Shown here: piece by piece, positions 14,596 to 23,058 of the stretch
Layout of the letters: each line of letters starts with the position of its first letter
Numbering within the stretch: position 1 is the stretch's first letter
From: CAZCGA01 sp964498075
Lineage (GTDB): Bacteria; Desulfobacterota; Binatia; HRBIN30
Assembly: GCA_964498075.1 (NCBI GenBank)
Contig: CAZCGA010000042.1
Coordinates: 1 to 45,127 of the forward strand
DNA length: 45,127 nt
Direction of reading: 5' to 3'
Made by a program: the position numbers and the translations under genes
Notes under the pieces: model-generated
Seen by the model: the letters and a program-made list of their open reading frames with translations, nothing else
The model's database searches: none
Told to the model about the DNA's origin: nothing

Positions 14596-17172
14596 GTGGC
14601 TAACGCCGATCTGCAGATCGTTATCTCGGCGCTGAACAAGGCGCAGAGCCAGCTTCTGCAGGTCTCTCGGGGCCTGGACGGTGTAGGCACGTCTAGCCAT
14701 GCTGCCGCTCGAGGCGGGGATGCCTTCAGTTCTGCGAGCACCCGCATGTTTGCGGCGATCGGCGCAATCAGCCCTTCGGCGGCGACGGCCGCTGGGCAAA
14801 TGGAACGGCTCGCCGGATCGACTGGCACGGCTACGATAGCGCTTGCCGCGTTCGCCGCTGCCGCAGCAACTTTCTTTCTAATCGGCAAGAGTTCCGTCTC
14901 AGCTTTCTCGAATCTCAATGAGGCGATCAACAAGAGCCATGTCGTCTTCGGGCAAGCGTCGACCGATATCGACGCATTCGCGAACGACTCAGCGAAAGCC
15001 TTCGGCATCTCGAAGCGCGCTGCGAATGAGTACGCTGCGACGCTAGGTAACATCCTGCTCGCGTCAGGCGCATCACGGGGCGGGGCGGCGGATATGTCCG
15101 TCACTCTGCTCAAGCTCGCAGCAGACATGGCATCGTTCAATAACATCCCGATCGCGGCTGCGCTGGAGAAGATACAGGCGGGGCTCGTGGGGGAAGTGCG
15201 CCCACTGCGCGAGATCGGCGTGCTGCTCAGTGAGGCAACGGTGCAACAGGAAGCCTACAAACTCGGTATCGCTGAAGTCGGTGCTGAACTTACCGAAGGG
15301 CAGAAGGTCCAAGCGCGCTACGCGCTGATTCTTGAACAGACGAAAGTCCAGCAGGGAGATTTTGCCCGGACATCGGATCAGGTCGCGAACCAGCAGCGCA
15401 TTCTCACCGCACGTTTCGAAGATGCGCGGGCGAAACTCGGCCAGAACTTTCTGCCAGTAGTGACGCGCTTGCTGCAAGTCATGAACTCTGGCGTTGATGT
15501 ACTGAACCGCTTCGCTGGAGCCGTAAACCCAGATGTCATCACGGCGATCACGATAGCGCTGGGGGGCATGGCGGCTGGCTTCGTGGCTGTAGGTATAGCT
15601 GCCGCCGCTGCCTTTGTTGCTGAGAACGCGGCGCTGCTAGGTATCCCGGCCGCCATCGCCTTGGTCATTGCCGGAATCTACTTACTGATCCACAACTTTG
15701 ATGCGGTGAAGGCACATGCCGACGCGCTGGCACTGGGTCTCATCGCGCTCACTCTCCCGATCACTGGGCCGGTTGGGATCACGGCTGCTCTCGCGCTCCT
15801 CGCCTTCCGCTGGGAAGAGGTCTTCCGAGGGCTGCCCGGCCCTCTCCAGACGGCGGCGATTGCCGTCGCAAGCGCGTTCGATGCGATGGCGAACGCCATC
15901 ATATCCGCGTTGCAGAAGATCGCTGGGCCGATCGACAAGTTCATCGCCGGAGCAGGTGGCGTCCTGAAACAACTTTCTTTTGGGAAAGTTGACATCACCG
16001 GCGCAAGTATCGGCGATGCCTTGCAGGGGCTTGAGAGCAATACGGCAGACGCCCTGCGCGGCTTACAGGGCACGGATCACAAGACGCCTTTTGAGCTGGT
16101 CGCGGACTTCTTCAACAAGCCCGGTGCGCCCGCCGCAGGTGCCCCAGCCAGCGACATTCCGTTCCCGGATACAGGCCCGATAGAGAAAGCCTCAGGTGCG
16201 GCCACCAAGGCCGCCAAAGCCGTCGACATCCTCGCCGACGGCATCATCGATCTGGACGAAGCGCTGGCGAACGGCCTCAGCGCGAGCGCGGCGGTCGTCC
16301 TCGAACTCGGCTACGACTTCCATGAGCTGGAGAAGCGCGCCTTCCGCGCCTCGGTCGAACTGGGCAAGCTCTACCTCACGCTGGGCAACACCGGCGTCCA
16401 GGCCGCGCAGGCGGCAGTCTTGCTCGCGGAGACAGACGTGAGCGTCGCGCAGCACACGCTCGACCTCAACGTGCAGTTCCTCGCGCTCGATGCGCTCCTG
16501 GGCGACAACACGAGCAACGCCGGGCTCTTCCGCCATGCACTCGCCGATCTCGGCGAAGGCTTCCGCAAGGCGGGCGAGAGTGTCGTGGGCTTCCTGGACC
16601 GGCTGGCAAATGCCGCACTCAACGCCGTACAGACGACGTTCGATTCGCTCTTCAACCGCCCGACGAAGGAGACGGCCAATCTGCAGCTCCAGAAAGCGGA
16701 GGTCGAGCGCGCGAAGCTGCTGCGCGAAGAAGCCGGCGCGACCTCTGACCAGCTCACGTCCTATGATGACCAGATCGCCGCCATCCAGCGGGAGATAGAC
16801 ATCCGCCAGAAGAATGCCGACATCCTCCGGCTGCAGAGCAGCCTGGCCGATGCGACGCTTCTTACAGACCAGCAGCAATACTCCCAGGCGACGCTACTCA
16901 TCGGTGTCATCGCCCAGCAGTCCTCCCTCGTTGGCGAACTGAATACGCAACTCGGCTTGGAAGCGCTGGCGCGCGCTGCTGCCACGCAGGGGCTCGCCGA
17001 CTTCACAGGCGCCCTCAACGCGGCGCGGCTGGCGCTGGGCGCGGGGAACACGTCCAGCGGTGCTCAGTCGGGCAACCTGCAGGCTGTCATCACAGAGACG
17101 GTGGACGCCGCGCTGCGCGGCTCCGGCCTTTCCGGCACGCGACTCTCCTCCGGGACGTTCCTGCCGATATGA
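14596..17172 (+). CDS. Tape measure protein
   Basis: 858 residues, the longest helical protein of the tail module, setting tail length (about 129 nm by the usual 0.15 nm per residue). GTG start after AAGGAG. It has an N-terminal helical region with Gly-Ala-rich stretches, a conserved A-F-G-I-S-K-R-A-A-N-E-Y segment near 136, two hydrophobic parts (about 323-365 and 375-405) that could insert in the host membrane, and a coiled-coil C-terminal part (Q-L-Q-K-A-E-V-E-R-A-K-L near 700). Confidence 0.92.
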   Translation: MANADLQIVISALNKAQSQLLQVSRGLDGVGTSSHAAARGGDAFSSASTRMFAAIGAISPSAATAAGQMERLAGSTGTATIALAAFAAAAATFFLIGKSSVSAFSNLNEAINKSHVVFGQASTDIDAFANDSAKAFGISKRAANEYAATLGNILLASGASRGGAADMSVTLLKLAADMASFNNIPIAAALEKIQAGLVGEVRPLREIGVLLSEATVQQEAYKLGIAEVGAELTEGQKVQARYALILEQTKVQQGDFARTSDQVANQQRILTARFEDARAKLGQNFLPVVTRLLQVMNSGVDVLNRFAGAVNPDVITAITIALGGMAAGFVAVGIAAAAAFVAENAALLGIPAAIALVIAGIYLLIHNFDAVKAHADALALGLIALTLPITGPVGITAALALLAFRWEEVFRGLPGPLQTAAIAVASAFDAMANAIISALQKIAGPIDKFIAGAGGVLKQLSFGKVDITGASIGDALQGLESNTADALRGLQGTDHKTPFELVADFFNKPGAPAAGAPASDIPFPDTGPIEKASGAATKAAKAVDILADGIIDLDEALANGLSASAAVVLELGYDFHELEKRAFRASVELGKLYLTLGNTGVQAAQAAVLLAETDVSVAQHTLDLNVQFLALDALLGDNTSNAGLFRHALADLGEGFRKAGESVVGFLDRLANAALNAVQTTFDSLFNRPTKETANLQLQKAEVERAKLLREEAGATSDQLTSYDDQIAAIQREIDIRQKNADILRLQSSLADATLLTDQQQYSQATLLIGVIAQQSSLVGELNTQLGLEALARAAATQGLADFTGALNAARLALGAGNTSSGAQSGNLQAVITETVDAALRGSGLSGTRLSSGTFLPI

Positions 17173-17537
17173 CCGCGTACGCAGTGATCCTCGACGGCTA
17201 TTCCTTCCCGCGATCGGACATCCCGTTTCGTGGCCCGATCGCGGAGTTCACGCCACAGCAATGGGTGAAGCAGGACGTGATCGGCACGGCAAACCCCGGC
17301 ACGATCCTGACGCGTGTGGGCACGCGCAGCCTGGAGTGGCCGGCCTTCGAGAGCCGGGCCAGCACTGCGACGAAGGACAAACTGATCGCGGTCTATGAGG
17401 CCGGGGCAGTTGTGCTCTTCCAGACGCCGCAGAACCCGACGGGCTTCAACGTCGTTATGACCGATCTTGACATCTCATACATGGACCCCATTGAGGGCGG
17501 CAGGTGGCTCTGCCGCTTTACGCTGGTGCGCCGATGA
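17169..17537 (+). CDS. Minor tail protein, possibly distal tail (Dit-like)
   Basis: 122 residues coupled by ATGA to the tape measure and to the next gene. It is beta-rich (Y-A-V-I-L-D-G-Y-S-F-P at the start; a late G-F-N-V-V-M-T-D-L-D-I-S-Y strand). Immediately after the tape measure is where the distal tail protein is encoded. No specific motif confirms it. Confidence 0.55.
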   Translation: MTAYAVILDGYSFPRSDIPFRGPIAEFTPQQWVKQDVIGTANPGTILTRVGTRSLEWPAFESRASTATKDKLIAVYEAGAVVLFQTPQNPTGFNVVMTDLDISYMDPIEGGRWLCRFTLVRR

Positions 17538-20500
17538 CACTCGCGACCAAGATATTCAATACGACGCGGACGCTCTGCTTTCGGCTGCTCGTCGGCGGTG
17601 TACTCTTGCAACCGGTCGGCGCGACGGGATCGACGGCAAAGCCCGGCGTCATCGGCATGCGCTGGGGCAGCTCGAAGGCTTCGCCCGTGCCAGTCCTGAC
17701 GGCGGACCTGACGCGCATTCCGAGTTGGATGGTGCGCGGCCTAGCGGTCGATCTGTTCGTCGGCTATGACGAGGAATACATCAAGGTCTTTACCGGACAT
17801 CTACAGACACGCAGTCCGAACAGCCCTGGTCGCACGTCGCAGATTGCCTGCACTGGCCAGTTGCATCGGCTCTTTCGAAGCATCGAGATCAACGATCGAG
17901 ATGTAACTGGCCTGACCGTCGCGCAGGCCATCCAGCAGATTCTTGACTACGTCGGCATCGCGGACTCGAAGCTCAATGTTCCGGCGTTTACACTGGGTAC
18001 GAAGGCGAACGCGATCCTGGAGCGGGCGTCCTCCGCCGACATGGTGCAGCGCCTTCTCGATATCGATGGTCTCACGATCTATGAGACCGGCGCCGGCACT
18101 GCAATCGTGCGGAAGGTGGATTCCTTCCCTGCCCCGTCGCCGTTCGTGACGTACACGACCGATAACACACCGACTGCGCGCATCATCGCTGGCTCCGAGG
18201 AAGAAGATCCTAGCTACATTCGTACGAGGCTCGTCTTCACGGGCGCAACGGTGGTCGAGGGCACTGCCCCGGATCAGACATCGCGAACGATTACCGCCAC
18301 GGCGGTCTCGGTCAACAATCTGCTCGCTCAACCTCCACTACTGTCTGGCTCGCATATCGACGCCGAGGGCTCTAACCCTCTCGTCGACACCGACGCTAAG
18401 GCGACGGAGGTGGCTGCCCGCCTTCTGACAGAGCTAGCCCGTGTTCCGCACCGCTTTACGCTGGAAGTGCCCGGCAACCCGCTCCTGGAACTCGGCCAGA
18501 CTGTCCAGCTCAACTTCCCCGAGATGAACATTGCAAACCGGCTCTACGTCCTAGAAGGCGTCGACCATGAGATCAGCGCCTCGCGCGGCTACGTAAGCCG
18601 GCTTGCGCTGCACGGCGGCGACGAGCTGGGCGGCACGATCGGCATCGCTCCCGTAGCGGACTTCACGGTCAGCCTCGTGCGGCAGGTCATTAGCGACCGG
18701 GTCTATGTCGTGGCGACCTTCAACGGCAATCTCTCGCACGATCTAGACGGTACTATCGCCAGCTATGCCTGGAGCGACGATGAGACGACCACGCCGGAGA
18801 TCGCGACCATCACCACGGCGGTGGCGACCGTACGTATCGATCCCGCGACGATTACGGGAACGTGGAATGTCACGCTTACCGTCACCGACAACGATGGTCT
18901 CACCGGCGCCATCACGAAGAGCATCGATGTCGCGGGCACCAATACGCTTGTCACGATCCCATCGCTCTTCGCGGCACTCGATACGAATGCCAGCGCATCA
19001 CAGAACGGTGGCGAGAACTGGAATGACCGCGTGCTCACGGGCATCATCAGCGTGGGCACGCGCGTACAGGATGGCGTCCAGTATGGTATCGCCCTCTTCG
19101 GAGCGAGCGATGGCAAGATTTATCGCACGCTGGACTACCTCATCACGGCACCGACTCAGGTAGCGACACTCGGGGTCGCCGTGATCGACGTGCGTTATGA
19201 CTGGCGCAATCTCGACGCCGCTTGGGCGCTCACGGCGGACGGTAAGGTCTATATCTCCACGAATGGCGGAGCGTCCTTCGTGCTCTACAAGGACATCCGC
19301 TCTTGGAGCGGGCTGGGCTCGACACTTGTGCTCGGCTGCCTGCGGCTCCCGGCAGCGGGCGGTATTTGGGTCTACGGCGGCTATGATGACGGTGTGGGCG
19401 GACAGCCCTTCGTTGCTTATCAGGCCACGATTCCCTATGGCGACTGGAAGCGCGTGACGCTCGGTGGCGAGCTGGATGCTGATTGCCCGAGTTCCAATGG
19501 CATGAAGATTCAAGCTGCGGTGGATAAGGAAGATGGCGGTGGGCTCGTGATCCTCCTGACCGGTGCCGGCTTTGTGACGAAGGGTCTCTATTGGACGCCG
19601 AATGTACTTTCGCCGTCTTCTTGGAAGCGCGCTACGGGGCTGGATGCCGGCCTGTTCAATGGCCGCATCCTCGCGCCTGCTGAGCTGCCGGGCACCTTCT
19701 TCGCTGCGTTCGACAACCGCGACATCTGGAAGTCCACGAACGGCATCGCCTGGACGAAACAGGCGAACATCCTGCCGACGGGGGTGACGGCAAATGATGC
19801 GCACTGGCTCTATGCGCCGAGCCAGGGCCTGATCTCGCCCGGCGTGTACATCATCGCAGCCGAGAACGCCGCAAAGACGCTCGGGCTGTATCTCACCGCT
19901 GATGAGTTTCAAACGGTCCAGGCACTCCGGCCGGCGACCGGCTTCGACGCCTGGCCGACGAATGCTCGTGGCCTCAAGATCGCCGCCGGCCCGACACTGG
20001 GGCGCACGTCAGGCGTGGCGTTCACTGCGAGCTTGGACGCGACGGTCAAGACTGTGCTCTATCGCAAGAACGAGGCAGTCTGGCATCAGACGCAGATCGC
20101 TACCGCGCTCTCAGCCTGCGACATCACGAAGATTCGCTGCCTCACATCATCCGTCTGGGTCGTGCTGGGCTTTACATCCGCCACAGCTTACACGACCTCC
20201 AAGGCGATTAAGACGACGAACGGTGGCACGTCCTTCTCTGCAATTTCCTCGCCGGGCACCAACGAGATGTGGCAGGATATTCAGCGCGCTGCTGATGGGC
20301 GCTTCTGGGGTGTGACGATCAACTCCGCGACACCCAACGCCGCCAAGATTTGGTACTCGGACAACAGCGGTTCAACCTGGACACAAGCCTACAGCGCGAC
20401 CGTGACAGGGCGCCGGCTCTGCCATATCGCCTGCCATCCGACAAATGGCCAGCGCATCGCCGCCTATGGAACGACTGGCGGCTCGGGCCTTGATGTAACG

Positions 20501-21094
20501 ATTGTCTTCACCAATGACCGCGGCGCTAGCTGGGTGGCGAATGTCGCCACAAATATCACGGCCAGCGATCAGGGGCACGAAGAAGACATCGCGATGCTGC
20601 CGACCTCTGCGACACCGCGCATCATCGTCTGCGGAGTGAAGCAAGTCACGACCGACAGGCGTGTCCTCATCGTCACGGATAACTTCGGCACGAGCTGGAG
20701 CTGGATTACGATCACCACGCCGACGACAGATCACTATCTCGGGCCTGTCTTCGGCATGTCGGGCGGCAAGCTCTTCGTCATGCGCTCGACCACGACCGTG
20801 AGCACGATCTACATGTCAGCCAACGGCGGCAATACTTGGGTCGCTATCGCTACCGTGCCGCGCCGCTCTGCTGGTGATGAGCACAAGGGCGGGCTCGCCT
20901 ACGACGAACGCCAGGACTTGCTGCTGACGAGCGTTGCGGCGGGCTACGCCTTCAACGAGAAGCTGATCGAGCAATTCGCTCCTGCGGGGCCTGATGGCGC
21001 TTGGAATGACATGAGTGACCGCGCCGTTCCGGTGGGCGCGTACACGTCGTACAGCGTGAACGCCTACGCGCAGCAGATTGCGGTGATCCCATGA
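17534..21094 (+). CDS. Tail-associated protein with PKD domain and Asp-box propeller
   Basis: 1186 residues from the ATGA-coupled start at 17534. Residues ~1-370 resemble tail hub/Tal-type proteins (V-A-Q-A-I-Q-Q-I-L-D-Y-V-G motif, then A-D-M-V-Q-R-L-L-D-I-D). Residues ~375-465 are a PKD/Ig-like domain (S-H-D-L-D-G-T-I-A-S-Y-A-W, V-T-L-T-V-T-D-N-D-G). From ~470 on there is a beta-propeller with repeated Asp-box motifs: S-T-N-G-G-A-S-F (~574), S-D-N-S-G-S-T-W (~941), T-N-D-R-G-A-S-W (~993), T-D-N-F-G-T-S-W (~1048), S-A-N-G-G-N-T-W (~1095). Asp-box propellers occur in sialidases and carbohydrate-binding proteins, so a glycan-recognition role at the tail tip is likely. Confidence 0.8.
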   Translation: MTLATKIFNTTRTLCFRLLVGGVLLQPVGATGSTAKPGVIGMRWGSSKASPVPVLTADLTRIPSWMVRGLAVDLFVGYDEEYIKVFTGHLQTRSPNSPGRTSQIACTGQLHRLFRSIEINDRDVTGLTVAQAIQQILDYVGIADSKLNVPAFTLGTKANAILERASSADMVQRLLDIDGLTIYETGAGTAIVRKVDSFPAPSPFVTYTTDNTPTARIIAGSEEEDPSYIRTRLVFTGATVVEGTAPDQTSRTITATAVSVNNLLAQPPLLSGSHIDAEGSNPLVDTDAKATEVAARLLTELARVPHRFTLEVPGNPLLELGQTVQLNFPEMNIANRLYVLEGVDHEISASRGYVSRLALHGGDELGGTIGIAPVADFTVSLVRQVISDRVYVVATFNGNLSHDLDGTIASYAWSDDETTTPEIATITTAVATVRIDPATITGTWNVTLTVTDNDGLTGAITKSIDVAGTNTLVTIPSLFAALDTNASASQNGGENWNDRVLTGIISVGTRVQDGVQYGIALFGASDGKIYRTLDYLITAPTQVATLGVAVIDVRYDWRNLDAAWALTADGKVYISTNGGASFVLYKDIRSWSGLGSTLVLGCLRLPAAGGIWVYGGYDDGVGGQPFVAYQATIPYGDWKRVTLGGELDADCPSSNGMKIQAAVDKEDGGGLVILLTGAGFVTKGLYWTPNVLSPSSWKRATGLDAGLFNGRILAPAELPGTFFAAFDNRDIWKSTNGIAWTKQANILPTGVTANDAHWLYAPSQGLISPGVYIIAAENAAKTLGLYLTADEFQTVQALRPATGFDAWPTNARGLKIAAGPTLGRTSGVAFTASLDATVKTVLYRKNEAVWHQTQIATALSACDITKIRCLTSSVWVVLGFTSATAYTTSKAIKTTNGGTSFSAISSPGTNEMWQDIQRAADGRFWGVTINSATPNAAKIWYSDNSGSTWTQAYSATVTGRRLCHIACHPTNGQRIAAYGTTGGSGLDVTIVFTNDRGASWVANVATNITASDQGHEEDIAMLPTSATPRIIVCGVKQVTTDRRVLIVTDNFGTSWSWITITTPTTDHYLGPVFGMSGGKLFVMRSTTTVSTIYMSANGGNTWVAIATVPRRSAGDEHKGGLAYDERQDLLLTSVAAGYAFNEKLIEQFAPAGPDGAWNDMSDRAVPVGAYTSYSVNAYAQQIAVIP

Positions 21095-21970
21095 CCGGCT
21101 TTCGCACGAACCCCGAGACGATCAACTGGCTCGTGCGCAAGCTCAATGAGCTGGAGAGCCGCGTCAATCGCTTCTCGCAGGGATCACGGATCAGGGGGGA
21201 CAGCACGCCGCCAGTGGGGATTATCCTTCCTCACNNNNNNNNNNCACGCCCACCAGGGCGGAGGTGATGGTGGCTTTCTCGACTTCGTTAGCTTTAGCTT
21301 TGCGCAAATGGCAAGTAGCACCCCAGCGGGCGTTCGTCGGCTCTATACGCAGACCGGTGTTGCTGGCAATACATTGGCGATTCTGGATGGCGATAACGTC
21401 ACCGAGCGAAGAATCGAAGTGCGCAGGCAAGCCACCCCGCCCGTGGGGGCGACTGGCTTTCACGGTGATCCCGCTTTTGATTACACGGCGCGGCAATTCT
21501 GGGTCAAGGATGATGTAGGAAGCAGTACCTGGACGCTCATCGGCCCCGCCGACTCCGTGCGCGTCTTCAACAGTGCGGCGATCACGCTGACGACCACGAC
21601 TGTGACCGCACTTACCTTCGACAGCGAGCGTTGGGACACGAACACGATGCACTCCACGAGCTCGAACACCGACCGGCTCACGGCGAAGGTAGCGGGGAAG
21701 TATCTCGTGCAGGGCTACGCTGGCTTCTCCGCCAATGCGGCCGGAGAACGCCAACTGCGGATCGACAAGAACAACACGAGCATCGAGGCAGCCGAGCAGC
21801 GCAGTGCGGTCGGCGCAGGGGCCACCGAATATATGGTCGTCTCAGCGCTGGTCGATATGGCTGTCAACGACTACGTACAGCTCAAGGCGTATCAGACATC
21901 CGGCGGCAATCTGAACGTTGTGGCTCAAGCAGAAGTATCGCCGCAATTCTCGATGCAAGGGCCGTTCTAA
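21091..21970 (+). CDS. C1q-like tail fibre, interrupted by an assembly gap
   Basis: Starts in an ATGA overlap with the previous gene. The first ~48 codons (W-L-V-R-K-L-N-E-L-E-S-R-V coiled coil) run into 10 Ns. The downstream part is in a different frame relative to the N run, so the true gap is a multiple of three bases; with zero extra bases the codons join as L-P-H then H-A-H-Q-G-G. The C-terminal ~140 residues (F-N-S-A-A-I-T-L-T... A-G-K-Y-L-V-Q-G-Y-A-G-F...L-K-A-Y-Q) have the jelly-roll C1q/TNF pattern used as trimeric receptor-binding heads. Confidence 0.75.
21235..21244. other. Assembly gap (10 N)
   Basis: Ten Ns of arbitrary length lie within the C1q-like fibre gene. The two sides agree in frame only if the real gap is a multiple of three bases. 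Confidence 0.95.
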
Positions 21971-21985
21971 AGAAGGAGGAACAAC

Positions 21986-22513
21986 ATGATCGCACCAATG
22001 GAAGCACGAATGATTCCCCGCAAGACCCGCCTTGCCTTCGGGCTCCGGCCGTCGGACTACATCCGGCACCACTACTTGAAGGACCCGCCGCCGATGGCCG
22101 GCGGCGCGTCGAAGTCGGACTACCTAGAGAACAAAGTCCTGGACCATTGCCTCGGTAAGACGTCCTTCACCATGCCCGCCACCGTCGCGATGGCGCTCTG
22201 CACGTCCGTACCGACCGATGCGTCGACCGGCGCCACGATCGTCGAGGCGACCTATACCGGCTATGCGCGCAAGACGATCGCGGCTGCCGATCTGAACGCC
22301 GCCGCGGCAGGCCAGAGCACGAACGCCAATGCCATCGTGTTCGCCGCCTGCACCGCCGGTACCAGCACGATCATCGGCTTCGCGATCTGCGACAGCGCGA
22401 CCACCGGCGCGGGGAACGTCCTGTATTGGGGCACCGTGACGAGCAAGGTCATCGACACCAGCAACACTCCGGCCACCGTGCCGGTCGGTGTGCTCGTGGT
22501 GAACGAGGACTAG
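21986..22513 (+). CDS. Phage tail fibre-region protein (Gp80-like)
   Basis: 175 residues after a GAAGGAGGAAC site. The central S-D-Y-L-E-N-K-V-L-D-H-C-L-G, followed by A-L-C-T-S-V-P-T-D and V-L-V-V at the end, is the pattern of a widespread family of small structural proteins encoded among tail-fibre genes (annotated Gp80 or 'tail fiber protein'). It is predicted beta-rich with a hydrophobic core. Role: probably a minor virion protein. Confidence 0.65.
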   Translation: MIAPMEARMIPRKTRLAFGLRPSDYIRHHYLKDPPPMAGGASKSDYLENKVLDHCLGKTSFTMPATVAMALCTSVPTDASTGATIVEATYTGYARKTIAAADLNAAAAGQSTNANAIVFAACTAGTSTIIGFAICDSATTGAGNVLYWGTVTSKVIDTSNTPATVPVGVLVVNED

Positions 22514-22732
22514 ATGAAAGTAACGGTCGAGACTACGATGCAATCGCCTGGCGCGCCCACCGACCTGGAGACGTTCATGGCGACTGGCGGCGGCTTCGCA
22601 CTGCAGGTCGGCTGCGCGAATGAGCTGCTCGCGAAGGGCTGCTCGCAGGAATCGATCGCGTTCGGAGAGCCGTCCTTCATCGACGGCGAATGGACGTTAC
22701 AGGGCACCGGAGAGAAGGAGGACGACGCATGA
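22514..22732 (+). CDS. Hypothetical protein, 72 aa
   Basis: Starts directly after the TAG of the previous gene and overlaps the next by ATGA. Acidic, with two Cys; no motif recognised. It lies among tail-fibre genes. Confidence 0.6.
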   Translation: MKVTVETTMQSPGAPTDLETFMATGGGFALQVGCANELLAKGCSQESIAFGEPSFIDGEWTLQGTGEKEDDA

Positions 22733-23058
22733 ACGAAGCAATCGCGGCCCTCGAGGCCTACGGCTACGTGAAGAGCGGGGAGCGGTACATCCGCCCCGGC
22801 AAGTTGACGCAACAATGGATGGCGCAGAGAGACGGCTTCCTGCGCTTCGACGACCCCGGCGGCGTGCCGGTGCCGTACAAGGTGCTGGACGGCGAGGAGC
22901 ACCGACTCGCGGGCATCGACCACACGAACCCGGCACACCAGGACCACTTCGAGTGGCTCTGGCCGGCGGAGGAGGTCGCGCGTATCTACGCGCACGCTGC
23001 CGAGCAGGCTGCCGCCGGCTGGCCGGATAGGAACGAGAGCGTTTCCTCGGAGAGATAG
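22729..23058 (+). CDS. Hypothetical protein, 109 aa
   Basis: ATGA-coupled to the preceding gene (start at 22729 after GGAGAAGGAGGAC). It has L-E-A-Y-G-Y-V-K-S-G-E near the N-terminus and an acidic/aromatic middle, with W-L-W-P-A-E-E. Soluble and helical; no family recognised. Confidence 0.6.
   Translation: MNEAIAALEAYGYVKSGERYIRPGKLTQQWMAQRDGFLRFDDPGGVPVPYKVLDGEEHRLAGIDHTNPAHQDHFEWLWPAEEVARIYAHAAEQAAAGWPDRNESVSSER

Noticed and set aside
14373..14603. 76-codon plus-strand frame between chaperone and tape measure
   Set aside because: The minus strand has a recognisable DUF4177-like protein, a strong ribosome-binding site and a promoter; the plus frame has none.
16192..16878. 228-codon minus-strand frame
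   Set aside because: Antisense shadow of the tape measure; no promoter, ribosome-binding site or motif.
18998..19912. 304-codon minus-strand frame
   Set aside because: Antisense shadow of the propeller protein; composition is Arg/Ala-rich without motifs.
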